A stretch of DNA of 64,000 nucleotides. Origin: Lampris incognitus. Lineage: Eukaryota; Chordata; Actinopteri; Lampriformes; Lampridae. The DNA is taken from the NCBI RefSeq assembly GCF_029633865.1, contig NC_079212.1:83949672-84013671 (forward strand). Direction: 5' to 3'. The notes under the pieces are model-generated. The model searched no databases and was not told where the DNA came from. It saw nothing but the letters and a program-made list of their open reading frames with translations. Below, one piece after another: positions 18,044-24,255 of the stretch; positions within the stretch are counted from its first letter, which is position 1; every line of letters begins with the position of its first letter. The position numbers and the translations under genes are program-made.

Positions 18044-20545
18044 AGATGGTCTGGCGGCCTGTCCAGGGTGTCTCCCCGCCTGCCGCCTAGTGACTGCTGG
18101 GATAGGCGCCAGCATCTCCATGACCCTGAGAGCAGGGTCGGTTTGGGTAATGGATGGATGGATGTGTCCTACTTCAGTATTCTGCTGCTTTGTCTTCATG
18201 TTCTGATGGAGTTCACGCCCGGCTGATGAACTTTACACAGAGTACTTCTTATACCCATAAACCTGACCATTACTTTAATATCTTACACACACTAATTATG
18301 TCCAATTGTGTTAACCTGAGTTTGTTTTAGGAATAACTTGTCATTTGTGTAAACTTTGAGCTTTCAGAGCACAAGGGGTTGAATACTTATGCAAGCTCTA
18401 TATTTTAGTTTTTCATTTATTAATAAAAGTCAGCAAAACATACACTACCGTTCAAAAGTTTGGGATCACATTGAAATGTCCATATTTTTGAAGGAAAAGC
18501 ACTGTACTTTTCAATGAAGATAACTTTAAACTAGTCTTAACTTTAAAGAAATACACTCTATACATTGCTAATGTGGTAAATGACTATTCTAGCTGCAAAT
18601 GTCTGGTTTTTGGTGCAATATCTACATAGGTGTATAGAGGCCCATTTCAAGCAACTATCACTCCAGTGTTCTAATGGTACAATGTGTTTGCTCATTGGCT
18701 CAGAAGGCTAATTGATGATTAGAAAACCCTTGTGCAATCATGTTCACACATCTGAAAACAGTTTAGCTCGTTACAGAAGCTACAAAACTGACCTTCCTTT
18801 GAGCAGATTGAGTTTCTGGAGCATCACATTTGTGGGGTCAATTAAACGCTCAAAATGGCCAGAAAAAGAGAACTTTCATCTGAAACTCGACAGTCTATTC
18901 TTGTTCTTAGAAATGAAGGCTATTCCATGCGAGAAATTGCTAAGAAATTGAAGATTTCCTACACCGGTGTGTACTACTCCCTTCAGAGGACAGCACAAAC
19001 AGGCTCTAACCAGAGTAGAAAAAGAAGTGGGAGGCCGCGTTGGACAACTGAGCAAGAAGATAAGTACATTAGAGTCTCTAGTTTGAGAAACAGACGCCTC
19101 ACAGGTCCCCAACTGGCATCTTCATTAAATAGTACCCACAAAACACCAGTGTCAACATCTACAGTGAAGAGGCGGCTGCGAGATTCTGGGCTTCAGGGCA
19201 GAGTGGCAAAGAAAAAGCCATATCTGAGACTGACCAATAAAAGAAAAAGATTAAGATGGGCAAAAGAACACAGACATTGGACAGAGGAAGACTGGAAAAA
19301 AGTGTTGTGGACGGATGAATCCAAGTTTGAGGTGTTTGGATCACAAAGAAGGACGTTTGTGAGACGCAGAACAAATGAAAAGATGCTGGAAGAATGCCTG
19401 ACGCCATCTGTTAAGCATGGTGGAGGTAATGTGATGGTCTGGGGTTGCTTTGGTGCTGGTAAGGTGGGAGATTTGTACAGGGTAAAAGGGATTCTGAATA
19501 AGGAAGGCTATCGCTCCATTTTGCAACGCCATGCCATACCCAGTGGACAGCGCTTGATTGGAGCCAATTTCATCCTACAACAGGACAATGACCCTAAACA
19601 CACCTCCAAATTGTGCAAGAACTATTTAGAGCAGAAGCAGGCAGCTGGTATTCTATCGGTAATGGAGTGGCCAGCGCAGTCACCAGATCTGAACCCCATT
19701 GAGCTGTTGTGGGAGCAGCTTGACCGTATGGTACGCAAGAAGTGCCCATCCAACCAATCCAACTTGTGGGAGCTGCTTCTGGAAGCGTGGGGTGCAATTT
19801 CTCCAGATTACCTCAACAAATTAACAGCTAGAATGCCAAAGGTCTGCAATGCTGTAATTGCTGCAAATGGAGGATTCTTTGACGAAAGCAAAGTTTGATG
19901 TAAAAAAAATCTTATTTAAAATACAAATCATTATTTCTAACCTTGTCAATGTCTTGACTCTATTTTCTATTCATTTCACAACATATGGTGGTGAATAAGT
20001 GTGACTTTTCATGGAAAACACAAAATTGTTTGGGTGATCCCAAACTTTTGAACGGTAGTGTAACTTATTTTGTCTTTGGGAACATGCTGTTAGATCTTAT
20101 GGTTTGCTTCACAACAATAATACTGTTCAAGACCACGTGTGAGTATCTTCTAGAATCCAGAATTAGTGACGACTGTCAAGGGGCTTGAGTACTTATGCAA
20201 GGCAGAGCACATAGCCAGCCATGCTAAGCTGTGTTGCATGTGAGTACATGTGTGGCCTGGGGTGACCAGGGGCATGTTACTGAGTAACATTAACGTCCAT
20301 GTTGAGACGATGTACTACTCTGCGTGGAGCATTTAGGTGTTTTCATCCTGGCTGAGTCGTTAAGGTTGTCCTGTACGGTATTTTAACAAAACAAATGTCT
20401 CTTTACAGCAGAAGACTCTCCCGCCATAATGGATCTGACCAATGACAGAGACGCAGACTCAGACAGGGAGGCTGTAACCGCTCCTGCCAAACGTCGACGA
20501 AAGATGGCCCTAATTGATGATGATGATGATGATGATGATGAGTAG
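1..20545 (+). CDS. timeless: TIMELESS, 3' half of gene (12 exons, spliced)
   Basis: The spliced exons are 1-38, 295-380, 497-620, 2166-2248, 2424-2578, 4041-4263, 8962-9030, 9213-9331, 13564-13780, 14983-15028, 16408-16487 and 20409-20545. They sum to 1377 bases, and all phases agree to a single stop, giving 458 residues. The order of motifs matches vertebrate TIMELESS: MTEGY, a WTEEEE segment, the [16 protein letters not shown] block, an acidic stretch, [31 protein letters not shown], the [12 protein letters not shown] block and an Asp-rich tail. TIMELESS is known as a nuclear replication-fork protection protein that binds TIPIN and, through its C-terminal region, PARP1; its vertebrate circadian role is debated. 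The start and the N-terminal armadillo-like half lie upstream of the window. All introns are GT-AG. The introns carry heavy transposon load but no exon is interrupted, so the gene looks functional. Confidence 0.95.
295..380 (+). CDS. timeless: timeless exon: [18 protein letters not shown] block
   Basis: The acceptor TTGTTAG ends at 294 and the donor GTAAAT begins at 381. The exon encodes a tryptophan followed by a Glu run and [11 protein letters not shown], matching the start of the TIMELESS C-terminal region. It ends one base into a codon. Confidence 0.92.
497..620 (+). CDS. timeless: timeless exon: [12 protein letters not shown] block
   Basis: The acceptor TGCTTAG ends at 496 and the donor GTAAGT begins at 621. 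The product reads [13 protein letters not shown], then RTRRQVV, then [13 protein letters not shown], a clear TIMELESS block. It ends two bases into an Arg codon. Confidence 0.95.
727..807 (+). mobile_element. tRNA-derived SINE, 5' head (split by a LINE)
   Basis: A tRNA-like head with a box-A-like GTAGCATAGCGGTCTA and a box B GGTTCGAATCC ends at TGTTACCTC. The rest of the element resumes at 1754 after the LINE. It is the same family as the copies at 15559-16011 (minus) and 63681-64000 (plus), which give the uninterrupted order. Confidence 0.85.
808..1753 (+). mobile_element. 5'-truncated L2-type LINE (reverse transcriptase C-terminal part)
   Basis: The translation shows the RT motif FADDTTVIG, then a thumb region with [35 protein letters not shown] and the terminal [23 protein letters not shown]. 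This is the usual layout of L2-clade (CR1/L2 group) fish LINEs. The 3' end is a short tandem tail, ATTGAATTGAATTG, as L2 elements have. The reading frame breaks near 972, where about one base is missing, so it is dead. The element lies inside a SINE. Confidence 0.85.
1754..2128 (+). mobile_element. tRNA-derived SINE, 3' body (continuation of 727-807)
   Basis: It resumes with GCTTGGTCCGGCGTCCCTAC, runs through the shared body and a poly-C run near 2010, and ends with GGGGAGAAAAACGGGG and an A-rich tail. The same body is seen in the other two copies in the window. A weak 8-base flank match (CTGTGCTT and CTGTACTT) could be the target duplication. Confidence 0.85.
2166..2248 (+). CDS. timeless: timeless exon: [16 protein letters not shown] block
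   Basis: The acceptor CACAG ends at 2165 and the donor GTACGT begins at 2249. The product has [20 protein letters not shown], close to the human KGTHIVLWT segment. It ends one base into a codon. Confidence 0.95.
2424..2578 (+). CDS. timeless: timeless exon: [15 protein letters not shown] block
   Basis: The acceptor TTGTGTAG ends at 2423 and the donor GTAAAC begins at 2579. It encodes [20 protein letters not shown] followed by a [14 protein letters not shown] segment. This is the best-conserved TIMELESS block in the window. It ends in phase 0. Confidence 0.97.
2579..4040 (+). other. timeless: timeless intron 5 (of this window)
   Basis: Positions 2579-3224 are AT-rich with no recognisable feature. 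An RTE-type LINE fragment occupies 3241-3964 with a flanking target duplication. Confidence 0.8.
3241..3964 (-). mobile_element. RTE-type LINE 3' fragment, with target-site duplication
   Basis: On the minus strand, broken frames give [30 protein letters not shown], a [10 protein letters not shown] segment, [10 protein letters not shown] and GRPKRFMDV. This is the thumb and C-terminal region typical of RTE-clade LINEs. The 3' end is a TAGTAGTAGTAG tail. The flanks GATCACATGTAATTAT (3225-3240) and GATCAGATGTAATTAT (3965-3980) form a 16-bp target duplication with one mismatch. Frameshifts make it non-functional. Confidence 0.85.
4041..4263 (+). CDS. timeless: timeless exon: acidic linker
   Basis: The acceptor CTTTCACAG ends at 4040 and the donor GTACGA begins at 4264. 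The product has [15 protein letters not shown], a long Glu/Asp stretch, then a Gly/Arg/Ser patch and [12 protein letters not shown]. It corresponds to the acidic region before the PARP1-binding part of TIMELESS. It ends one base into a codon. Confidence 0.93.
4655..4855 (+). mobile_element. Possible LINE-like coding fragment
   Basis: An 83-aa open frame reads [20 protein letters not shown], then GYKIKS and [17 protein letters not shown]. It resembles the region upstream of the RT domain in some non-LTR retrotransposons. It is short and the family cannot be fixed by eye. Confidence 0.35.
4920..4966 (+). mobile_element. tRNA-derived SINE head, fragment
   Basis: GCGGTGGCGTAGCGGTCTAAG resembles the box-A half of fish tRNA-derived SINEs. 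It is cut after about 45 bases by a Tc1 terminal repeat. Confidence 0.45.
4970..4991 (+). repeat. Solo Tc1 (DD38E family) terminal-repeat remnant
   Basis: The 22 bases ending TTGAACGGTAGTG equal the right terminus of the element at 18443-20060. An AT microsatellite follows at once, so this is a residual end of another copy. Confidence 0.75.
4992..5035. repeat. (TA)n microsatellite
   Basis: About 44 bases of TA dinucleotides lie between two Tc1 terminal repeats. Further TA tracts lie at 6233-6262 and about 6361-6392. TA is also the Tc1 target site. Confidence 0.95.
5036..6232. mobile_element. Palindromic (fold-back) derivative of the DD38E Tc1 element
   Basis: Both ends are the same 27-bp terminus (CACTACCGTTCAAAAG...). 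Each arm is about 540 bp (5036 to about 5573 and about 5698 to 6232) and they are inverted copies. From the end inward, each arm carries the 3' end of the parent (parent 19737-20060) and then, across a junction near 5348 or its mirror, the transposase start (parent 18797-19013). The same N-terminus ([16 protein letters not shown]) therefore reads on both strands. A centre of about 125 bp, minus-strand transposase sequence, is unpaired. It has no catalytic region and is non-autonomous. Confidence 0.92.
6406..8520 (-). mobile_element. Tc1-like DD34E transposon with IR/DR ends, split by a MITE
   Basis: The termini CAGTTAAGGTCAAAATTATG (left) and the reverse of ATTTTGACCTTAAGTG (right, ending 8520) are flanked by TA. 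Inner repeats of the same motif near 6590 and 8270 give an IR/DR layout. The transposase is on the minus strand from an ATG at 8118 ([16 protein letters not shown]). It has an in-frame stop at 7680-7682, [22 protein letters not shown] and SPDLNPI, and its C-terminus ends near 6622. Counting from the second Asp, 34 residues precede the glutamate. The MITE at 6812-7284 separates NPI from the glutamate. Confidence 0.88.
6812..7284. mobile_element. MITE with about 16-bp near-perfect TIRs, AT target duplication
   Basis: The ends TGACCTTTCGCAAAGT and its inverse ACTTTGCGAAAGGTCA continue into CCGCCCC with one mismatch. The flanks read CTCAAT and ATAGGATTGAG; removing the element and one AT restores the Tc1 coding sequence. 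A 2-bp AT duplication fits ISL2EU-type DNA transposons, but no matching autonomous copy was identified here. It has no coding capacity. Confidence 0.8.
8525..8705 (-). mobile_element. LINE-derived tail fragment
   Basis: In reverse, the sequence runs from CTAGACCCAGAAATTGCTGG through a coding-like stretch to CGACCCGACCCC and a tail of GATGAGATGAGAT. This is a 3' end seen often on fish non-LTR elements. It is partial and the family is uncertain. Confidence 0.55.
8962..9030 (+). CDS. timeless: timeless exon: [14 protein letters not shown] block
   Basis: The acceptor AAAACAG ends at 8961 and the donor GTAATA begins at 9031. It encodes [20 protein letters not shown], matching the start of the human PARP1-binding region. 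It ends one base into a codon. Confidence 0.96.
9213..9331 (+). CDS. timeless: timeless exon: [15 protein letters not shown] block
   Basis: The acceptor TTATTAG ends at 9212 and the donor GTTTTA begins at 9332. It encodes [20 protein letters not shown] and [14 protein letters not shown], nearly the human sequence. It ends in phase 0. Confidence 0.97.
9604..10255. mobile_element. MITE-like insertion with TTA duplication (Harbinger-like?)
   Basis: The flanks are TTA at 9601-9603 and 10256-10258. The ends AGGCCGGTATACACTAC and, in reverse, AGCCTCCTTCAGACTG match only weakly. A 3-bp TTA duplication fits Harbinger elements. A 78-aa frame from 9951 ([13 protein letters not shown]) has no recognisable match. 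Confidence 0.45.
10309..12594. mobile_element. Composite element with about 500-bp inverted termini and GCATG duplication
   Basis: The left end TGTTACGACCCTCGGTCTGG is repeated inverted at the right end (to 12594). The inverted similarity covers about 10309-10800 and 12096-12594. A third, direct partial copy starts near 11910 and abuts the inverted one near 12095. The flanks are GCATG at 10304-10308 and 12595-12599. The termini begin TG and end CA, and the duplication is 5 bp, as in LTR retrotransposons, but the repeats are inverted, not direct. No protein of known type is encoded. The class is undetermined. Confidence 0.75.
13564..13780 (+). CDS. timeless: timeless exon: [12 protein letters not shown] block
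   Basis: The acceptor GGACTTAG ends at 13563 and the donor GTACAC begins at 13781. It encodes [20 protein letters not shown] near the start and [18 protein letters not shown] at the end, matching human FWRIPAKLSPTQLRRAAA and [15 protein letters not shown]. It ends one base into a codon. Confidence 0.97.
13847..14078. repeat. 33-bp minisatellite (about 7 copies) in timeless intron 9
   Basis: The unit begins ATCATCTTCATTACAGTTAT and ends GGTAGCATGTGTG, with single-base variants. The frames open in it are by-products of a period divisible by three. The rest of the intron (14079-14850) holds no recognised feature. Confidence 0.93.
14852..14939. repeat. 46-bp direct duplication upstream of a timeless exon
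   Basis: CACTACCCCCACAGGGTTCT and the bases following it (to GTGTACCT) occur twice in tandem, ending about 45 bases before the acceptor at 14982. Confidence 0.9.
14983..15028 (+). CDS. timeless: timeless exon: short Ser/Glu-rich segment
   Basis: A long pyrimidine tract and acceptor CCTCAG end at 14982; the donor GTGAGG begins at 15029. It encodes [14 protein letters not shown]. Similarity to human is low here, but phases on both sides fit exactly. Confidence 0.82.
15090..15548 (-). mobile_element. Tc1-like transposon fragment (N-terminal transposase region)
   Basis: The left edge carries AAAAGTGAGTACACCC, a common Tc1-like terminal motif. On the minus strand an ATG at 15542 opens [20 protein letters not shown], a Tc1-like first helix-turn-helix, with a later RRPGRP hook. 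The frame decays after about 60 residues. No catalytic region is present. A SINE has inserted at its 5' side. Confidence 0.7.
15559..16011 (-). mobile_element. tRNA-derived SINE, full length, with 10-bp target duplication
   Basis: This is the reverse of the family seen at 727-807/1754-2128 and 63681-64000. The tRNA-like head lies at the right end (GGGCATCTGGGTGGTGTGGC in reverse) and a T-rich stretch at the left. AATCTACAGT flanks it at 15549-15558 and 16012-16021. Confidence 0.93.
16408..16487 (+). CDS. timeless: timeless exon: [16 protein letters not shown]
   Basis: The acceptor TTGCTTGCAG ends at 16407 and the donor GTAAGT begins at 16488. A basic stretch (KTSLKRSRV) is followed by an Asp run encoded by a GAT repeat, parallel to the KKRQLLDSDEE segment of human TIMELESS. 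It ends one base into a codon. Confidence 0.9.
17774..18165 (+). mobile_element. tRNA-derived SINE with internal (GT)n
   Basis: The head has GTGGTGCAGTGGCTGGCGCG and box B GGTTCGAGCCC. The body has CATGTTCTCCCTGTGTCTGC, a (GT)n tract at 17978-18041 and the common fish tail ending ATGGATGGATGGATG. It sits in the outer Tc1 element. Confidence 0.82.
18443..20060 (+). mobile_element. Complete Tc1-like transposon, DD38E (Intruder-type)
   Basis: The element is 1618 bp, bounded by TA (18441-18442 and 20061-20062). The first 27 bp (CACTACCGTTCAAAAG...) and last 27 bp are perfect inverted repeats. It contains one uninterrupted 347-aa transposase frame. Perfect termini and an open frame suggest recent insertion. 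A palindromic relative lies at 5036-6232. Confidence 0.95.
18855..19898 (+). CDS. Tc1-like transposase, intact, DD38E
   Basis: The frame encodes a 347-aa cut-and-paste transposase. It has two helix-turn-helix regions for binding the terminal repeats (residues about 1-50 and 65-115), joined by the GRPR hook at 59-62 within the basic stretch RKRSGRPR, a likely nuclear signal. Catalytic residues are D154 (LWTDESKF), D244 ([12 protein letters not shown]) and E283 ([13 protein letters not shown]). There are 38 residues between the second Asp and the Glu, against 34 in classical Tc1 and Sleeping Beauty types. This spacing defines the DD38E (Intruder) sibling family. The ATG follows TCAAAATGG, a good start context. 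No stop or frameshift is present, so it may encode an active enzyme; expression is not known. Confidence 0.95.
   Translation: MARKRELSSETRQSILVLRNEGYSMREIAKKLKISYTGVYYSLQRTAQTGSNQSRKRSGRPRWTTEQEDKYIRVSSLRNRRLTGPQLASSLNSTHKTPVSTSTVKRRLRDSGLQGRVAKKKPYLRLTNKRKRLRWAKEHRHWTEEDWKKVLWTDESKFEVFGSQRRTFVRRRTNEKMLEECLTPSVKHGGGNVMVWGCFGAGKVGDLYRVKGILNKEGYRSILQRHAIPSGQRLIGANFILQQDNDPKHTSKLCKNYLEQKQAAGILSVMEWPAQSPDLNPIELLWEQLDRMVRKKCPSNQSNLWELLLEAWGAISPDYLNKLTARMPKVCNAVIAANGGFFDESKV
20409..20545 (+). CDS. timeless: timeless last coding exon with Asp-rich C-terminus
   Basis: The acceptor CTCTTTACAG ends at 20408. It encodes [20 protein letters not shown], then [12 protein letters not shown], eight Asp and a Glu, followed by TAG at 20543-20545. 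Human TIMELESS likewise ends in a KKKR stretch and an acidic tail. The KRRRK cluster may be a nuclear signal. Confidence 0.95.
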
Positions 20546-20696
20546 GAGGAGGAGGAGAATGGTTAGACAAACCTGAAATGGGTTGCAAATACTAAACCTT
20601 ATGAAAGGTGGAGTTAACCACATCTCTTCCCTCAGAGGAGGCTATTTCCACTAGAGCTGAGCCCCAAGGCTGGAGAAGGACAAAAATCCACGGTTT
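20546..20696 (+). other. timeless: Presumed start of timeless 3' UTR
   Basis: Noncoding sequence follows the stop. No AATAAA is seen before the tandem array; the first candidate downstream is GAATAAAAAC near 21339. The transcript end cannot be placed by eye. Confidence 0.4.
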
Positions 20697-21150
20697 ACAT
20701 CCATGTTGCCCTCCTCATGCATCCATGTTGCCCTTCCGTTCATCCACAGTTCACATCCGTGTTGCCCTCCTCATGCATCCATGTTGCCCTTCTGTTCATC
20801 CACAGTTCACATCCGTGTTGCCCTCCTCATGCATCCATGTTGCCCTTCTGTTCATCCACAGTTCACATCCATGTTGCCCTCCTCATGCATCCATGTTGCC
20901 CTTCCGTTCATCCACAGTTCACATCCATGTTGCCCTCCTCATGCATCCATGTTGCCCTTCCGTTCATCCACAGTTTGCATCCATGTTGCCCTCCTCATGC
21001 ATCCATGTTGCCCTTCTGTTCATCCACAGTTCACATCCATGTTGCCCTTCCGTTCATCCACAGTTTGCATCCATGTTGCCCTCCTCATGCATCCATGTTG
21101 CCCTTCTGTTCATTGACAGTTCACATCCATGTTGCCCTCCTCATGCATGT
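20697..21150. repeat. 56-bp minisatellite just 3' of timeless (about 8 copies)
   Basis: The unit holds CATCCATGTTGCCCTCCTCA, TGCATCCATGTTGCCCTTC and CGTTCATCCACAGTTCA. One unit is shortened near 21038. Open frames across it are not genes. Confidence 0.93.
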
Positions 21151-22271
21151 GTGTTTCTCATGTTGGGTTTATAATTCTGGGTGAAACTCGTGTAGTAAAT
21201 CAGAAGTTTTATGAGAGAAGTGTAACTTTGGCTCTTCATTTTTTTTACCAAGATGGTTGCAGCAAAACATTTTGATCACCAGAGGGCTCATTGATGATAA
21301 ATAATGGCATATTTGTTCCTCTACTGAATTTGGATGAGAATAAAAACATACTTGATGCCAGAACTCCTGCCTTGTGTTTTTCTGTGTTGAAGTATACTTG
21401 ATCCAAAACATGTACACACGTATGCAAAATATGTCTGAATAGAATAGCATGTGAAGTATCATCTGTTTACCCACAAAGCTGAGCAGTATGCTCTGTGGCT
21501 AGGTTGGTGTTGAGCAGACCTGCATGTCTGTGCTTAATGTGTAGCGGCGGCGGCATGTACATTCAGTGTATGTGCTGCAGTGAAACATTTCAGCTGGAAC
21601 TTGGCATGTTCTGATCCAGCTTAAAGTCTTGGGCAGCCCTGTGTGTTTGTAGTTAATGCCTCCAGTGTTCTCAGCTGTGATGGGGGAGGTCTCTTTTGTC
21701 TTCACATCTGGACCATGTTAGTAACTTCCTGTTACAGCTTTTGGTCAGCCCCCACCCCCAACCCTGCAGACCTGAGCATAACAAAGGATTGTGTGAGTTT
21801 ACTTCAAAAACTCATGTTATGAATCACTTCCACTGCACAGATGAATGCCGAGCCATGTCTTCTCACCTGGGTAATCCAAACCAGTCTGGTAAACCAATCT
21901 GGTGATCACCTAGGTAATCCAAACCGGTATGGTAAACCAGTCTGGTAATCTGGTGATCACCTGGGTAATCCAAACCAGTCTGACAGCCTGTACGTGGTGT
22001 ATTTGTCATGGCATGAGTTCTTGAACCGGACCGCAGAGTTTCATAAGATCACTAACTGGCCCAGGGAACAGCAAACACCAGGGGTCCTTAAGCATGCACG
22101 CACTGGTTAATCGGTAGTCGTTAATATAAACTCATTTACAATTGTAATATTTGCACGGTTAAATATTTAGTGCCTGATTTTGAAAGACTTGAGGGTCCCA
22201 TAAGCAAAAGATTTCACTCTTCAGGAAAAGCAAATGAATTCTTATCTGAAGCACACTGTAATGCAGTTAAT
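21151..22271. other. Intergenic sequence, no gene seen
   Basis: This is low-complexity to unique noncoding sequence, with a short tandem repeat at 21869-21987. The ORFs are short and show no recognisable domain. Confidence 0.6.
21869..21987. repeat. Short imperfect tandem repeat
   Basis: GGTAATCCAAACCAGTCTGG and TCTGGTGATCACCT recur two to three times with a period of about 50-60 bp. Confidence 0.75.
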
Positions 22272-23416
22272 ATGATAGTTCACTTTACATCCAGAAACAA
22301 TACTGTAGTGATAACACACCTCACAACCAGTCACCACTTTACATCCAGTAACAATACTGTAGTGGTAACACACCTCACAACCAGTCATCACTTTACAGCC
22401 AGTAACAATACTATAACACACCTCACAACCAGTCATCCCTTTACACCCAGTAACAATGCTGTAGTTGTAACACACCTCACAACCAGTCATCACTTTACAT
22501 CCAGTAAAAATAGTGTAACACACCTAACAACCAGTCATCACTTTACACCCAGTAACAATACTGTAGTTGTAAAACACCTCACAACCCGTCATCACTTTAC
22601 ACCCAGTAACAATACTGTAGTTGTAAAACACCTCACAACCAGTCATCACTTTACATCCAGTAACAATACTGTAGTGGTAACACACCTCACAACAAGTCAT
22701 CACTTTACATCCAGTAGCAATACTGTAACACACCTCACAACCAGTCATCAATTTACTTCCAGCAACAATACTGTAACACACCTCACAACCAGTCATCACT
22801 TTACATCCAGTAACACTACTGTAGTGGTAACACACCTCACAGCCAGTCATCACTTTACATCCAGTAACACTACTGTAGTGGTAACACAACTCACAACCAG
22901 TCAACACTTTACATCAAGTAACAATACTGTGGTGATAAAAAAAACCTCACAACCACTCAACACTTTACATCCAGTAACAATACTGTAACACACCTCACAA
23001 CTAGCCATCCCTTTACATCCAGTAACAATACTGTAGTGATAACACACTTCACAACCAGTCATCTCTTTACATCCAGTAACAATACTGTAGTGATAACACA
23101 CTTCACGTGTCATCTCTTTACATCCAGTAACAATACAGTAGTGATAACACACTTCGCAACCAGTCATCTCTTTACATCCAGTAACAATACTGTAGTGATA
23201 ACACACCTCACAACCAGACATCACTTTACATCCAGTAACAATACTGTAGTGATAACACACTTCACAACCAGTCATCTCTTTACATCCAGTAGCAATACTG
23301 TAGTGATAACACACCACACAGCTAGTCATCACTTTATATCCAGTAACAAACAATACTGTAACACACCTCACAACCAGTCATCCCTTTACATCCAGTAACA
23401 ATACTGTAGTGATAAC
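22272..23416. repeat. 54/45-bp minisatellite, left block
   Basis: The unit starts ACACACCTCACAACCAGTCA, continues TCACTTTACATCCAGTAACA and ends ATACTGTAGTGATA. A 45-bp variant lacks about 9 bases at the end. The array continues at 29993-31292 beyond a BEL/Pao insertion. Both strands stay open for long stretches because the period is a multiple of three. Confidence 0.95.
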
Positions 23417-23726
23417 TTTACTGTGCTCGGAGTATCTGAGCAATAACCCAATTATCCAGTCAGCTAAACTCTTCGGCAATCAATCATTTCAGGACTGGAG
23501 TGAAGTTTATGATGTTTACTTGCCAAAAGGTGAAAAAACATTGCGTGTATCAAGATGTAAGAATCAAGGATGGTGGATAACCTTTTGCGGCACACACGAT
23601 GCACTGGTAAGACGGTATAACACTTCCTGATTGCAATTTGCCTGTCGCAAGGAAGTACTTCAAAATAAAAGTTCGTCGACAGAATAAAGGTCTCACGTTA
23701 AACAATGACTAACAGAGTCCAGAACA
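23417..23726 (-). repeat. BEL/Pao 3' LTR (left side)
   Basis: In reverse it begins TGTTCTGGACTCTGTTAG. It matches the right LTR closely with small differences (for example CTGTGCTCGG against CTGTACTGGTCTCGG). The purine-rich GGCAGGGAG just inside it fits a polypurine tract. Confidence 0.9.
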
Positions 23727-24255
23727 CTCCCTGCCTGGGGTCTTTTAAAGAGCCCAAATAAACCCAAAACTACTTACCAGTCTTCTGTAGAAAGCAAGAG
23801 GACCACTTCGGAGACTGGGCGGGAGAAGACTTTCTCGGTGTCTTCTTTGATGATTCTGATGTCTACTTTCCTCACCATCCCGTCCTGACTTGGAAGCGTC
23901 TTCACAACCATAGCCATAGGCCACTGGTTTCTTTTGGCCTAACTGTCCTTCATTAGGACGTTGTCTCCTACTTGGAGGTTGGGCCTCTTGCCCTGCCACT
24001 TGCAACAGCTTTGAAGTGTGTGGAGATACCCCTTTCGCCAACTGCTCCAAAAGATGTCTGCTAGAGTCTGAACCTGTTTCCATTCTTCCTTGAAGAGATC
24101 TCCTGACTCGAAGTCACCTGGAGGGGGAGGGGAAACTCATGTGTTCTGGGTCAAGAGCATAGCTGAAGTAAGTATGAGAGGAGACTCTGGGTCTGAGGAA
24201 ACTGGGACGAGCAGTCTATTATTAATGACTGCAGTAACCTCAGCCATGAGGGTAG

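Larger units (their letters stand above)
16636..20209 (-). mobile_element. Outer Tc1-like element with IR/DR ends, decayed and interrupted
   Basis: The left end CACTGCCTTGAAAAAGTACT and right end (GAGTACTTATGCAAGGCAG) are inverted. A second, inner copy of the motif (AGTATTCAACCCC near 16838; GGGGTTGAATACTTATGC near 18378) gives IR/DR arms of about 205 bp. Minus-strand relics read [17 protein letters not shown] and [13 protein letters not shown], with frameshifts. The right arm is split exactly at a TA by the DD38E element: bases up to 18442 rejoin those from 20063. Confidence 0.87.
16488..20408 (+). other. timeless: timeless intron 11 (of this window), three-layer transposon nest
   Basis: The outer DD34E Tc1 (16636-20209) contains a SINE (17774-18165) and a complete DD38E Tc1 (18443-20060). 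The remaining edges hold nothing recognisable. Confidence 0.88.

Noticed and set aside
20608..21184. Three overlapping Cys/His/Pro-rich frames
   Set aside because: All three frames are open across the 56-bp minisatellite, which is not expected of a real gene.
22170..23398. Long frames with SHHFTSSNNTVV-type repeats
   Set aside because: Same satellite as 29993-31292; not a repeat protein gene.
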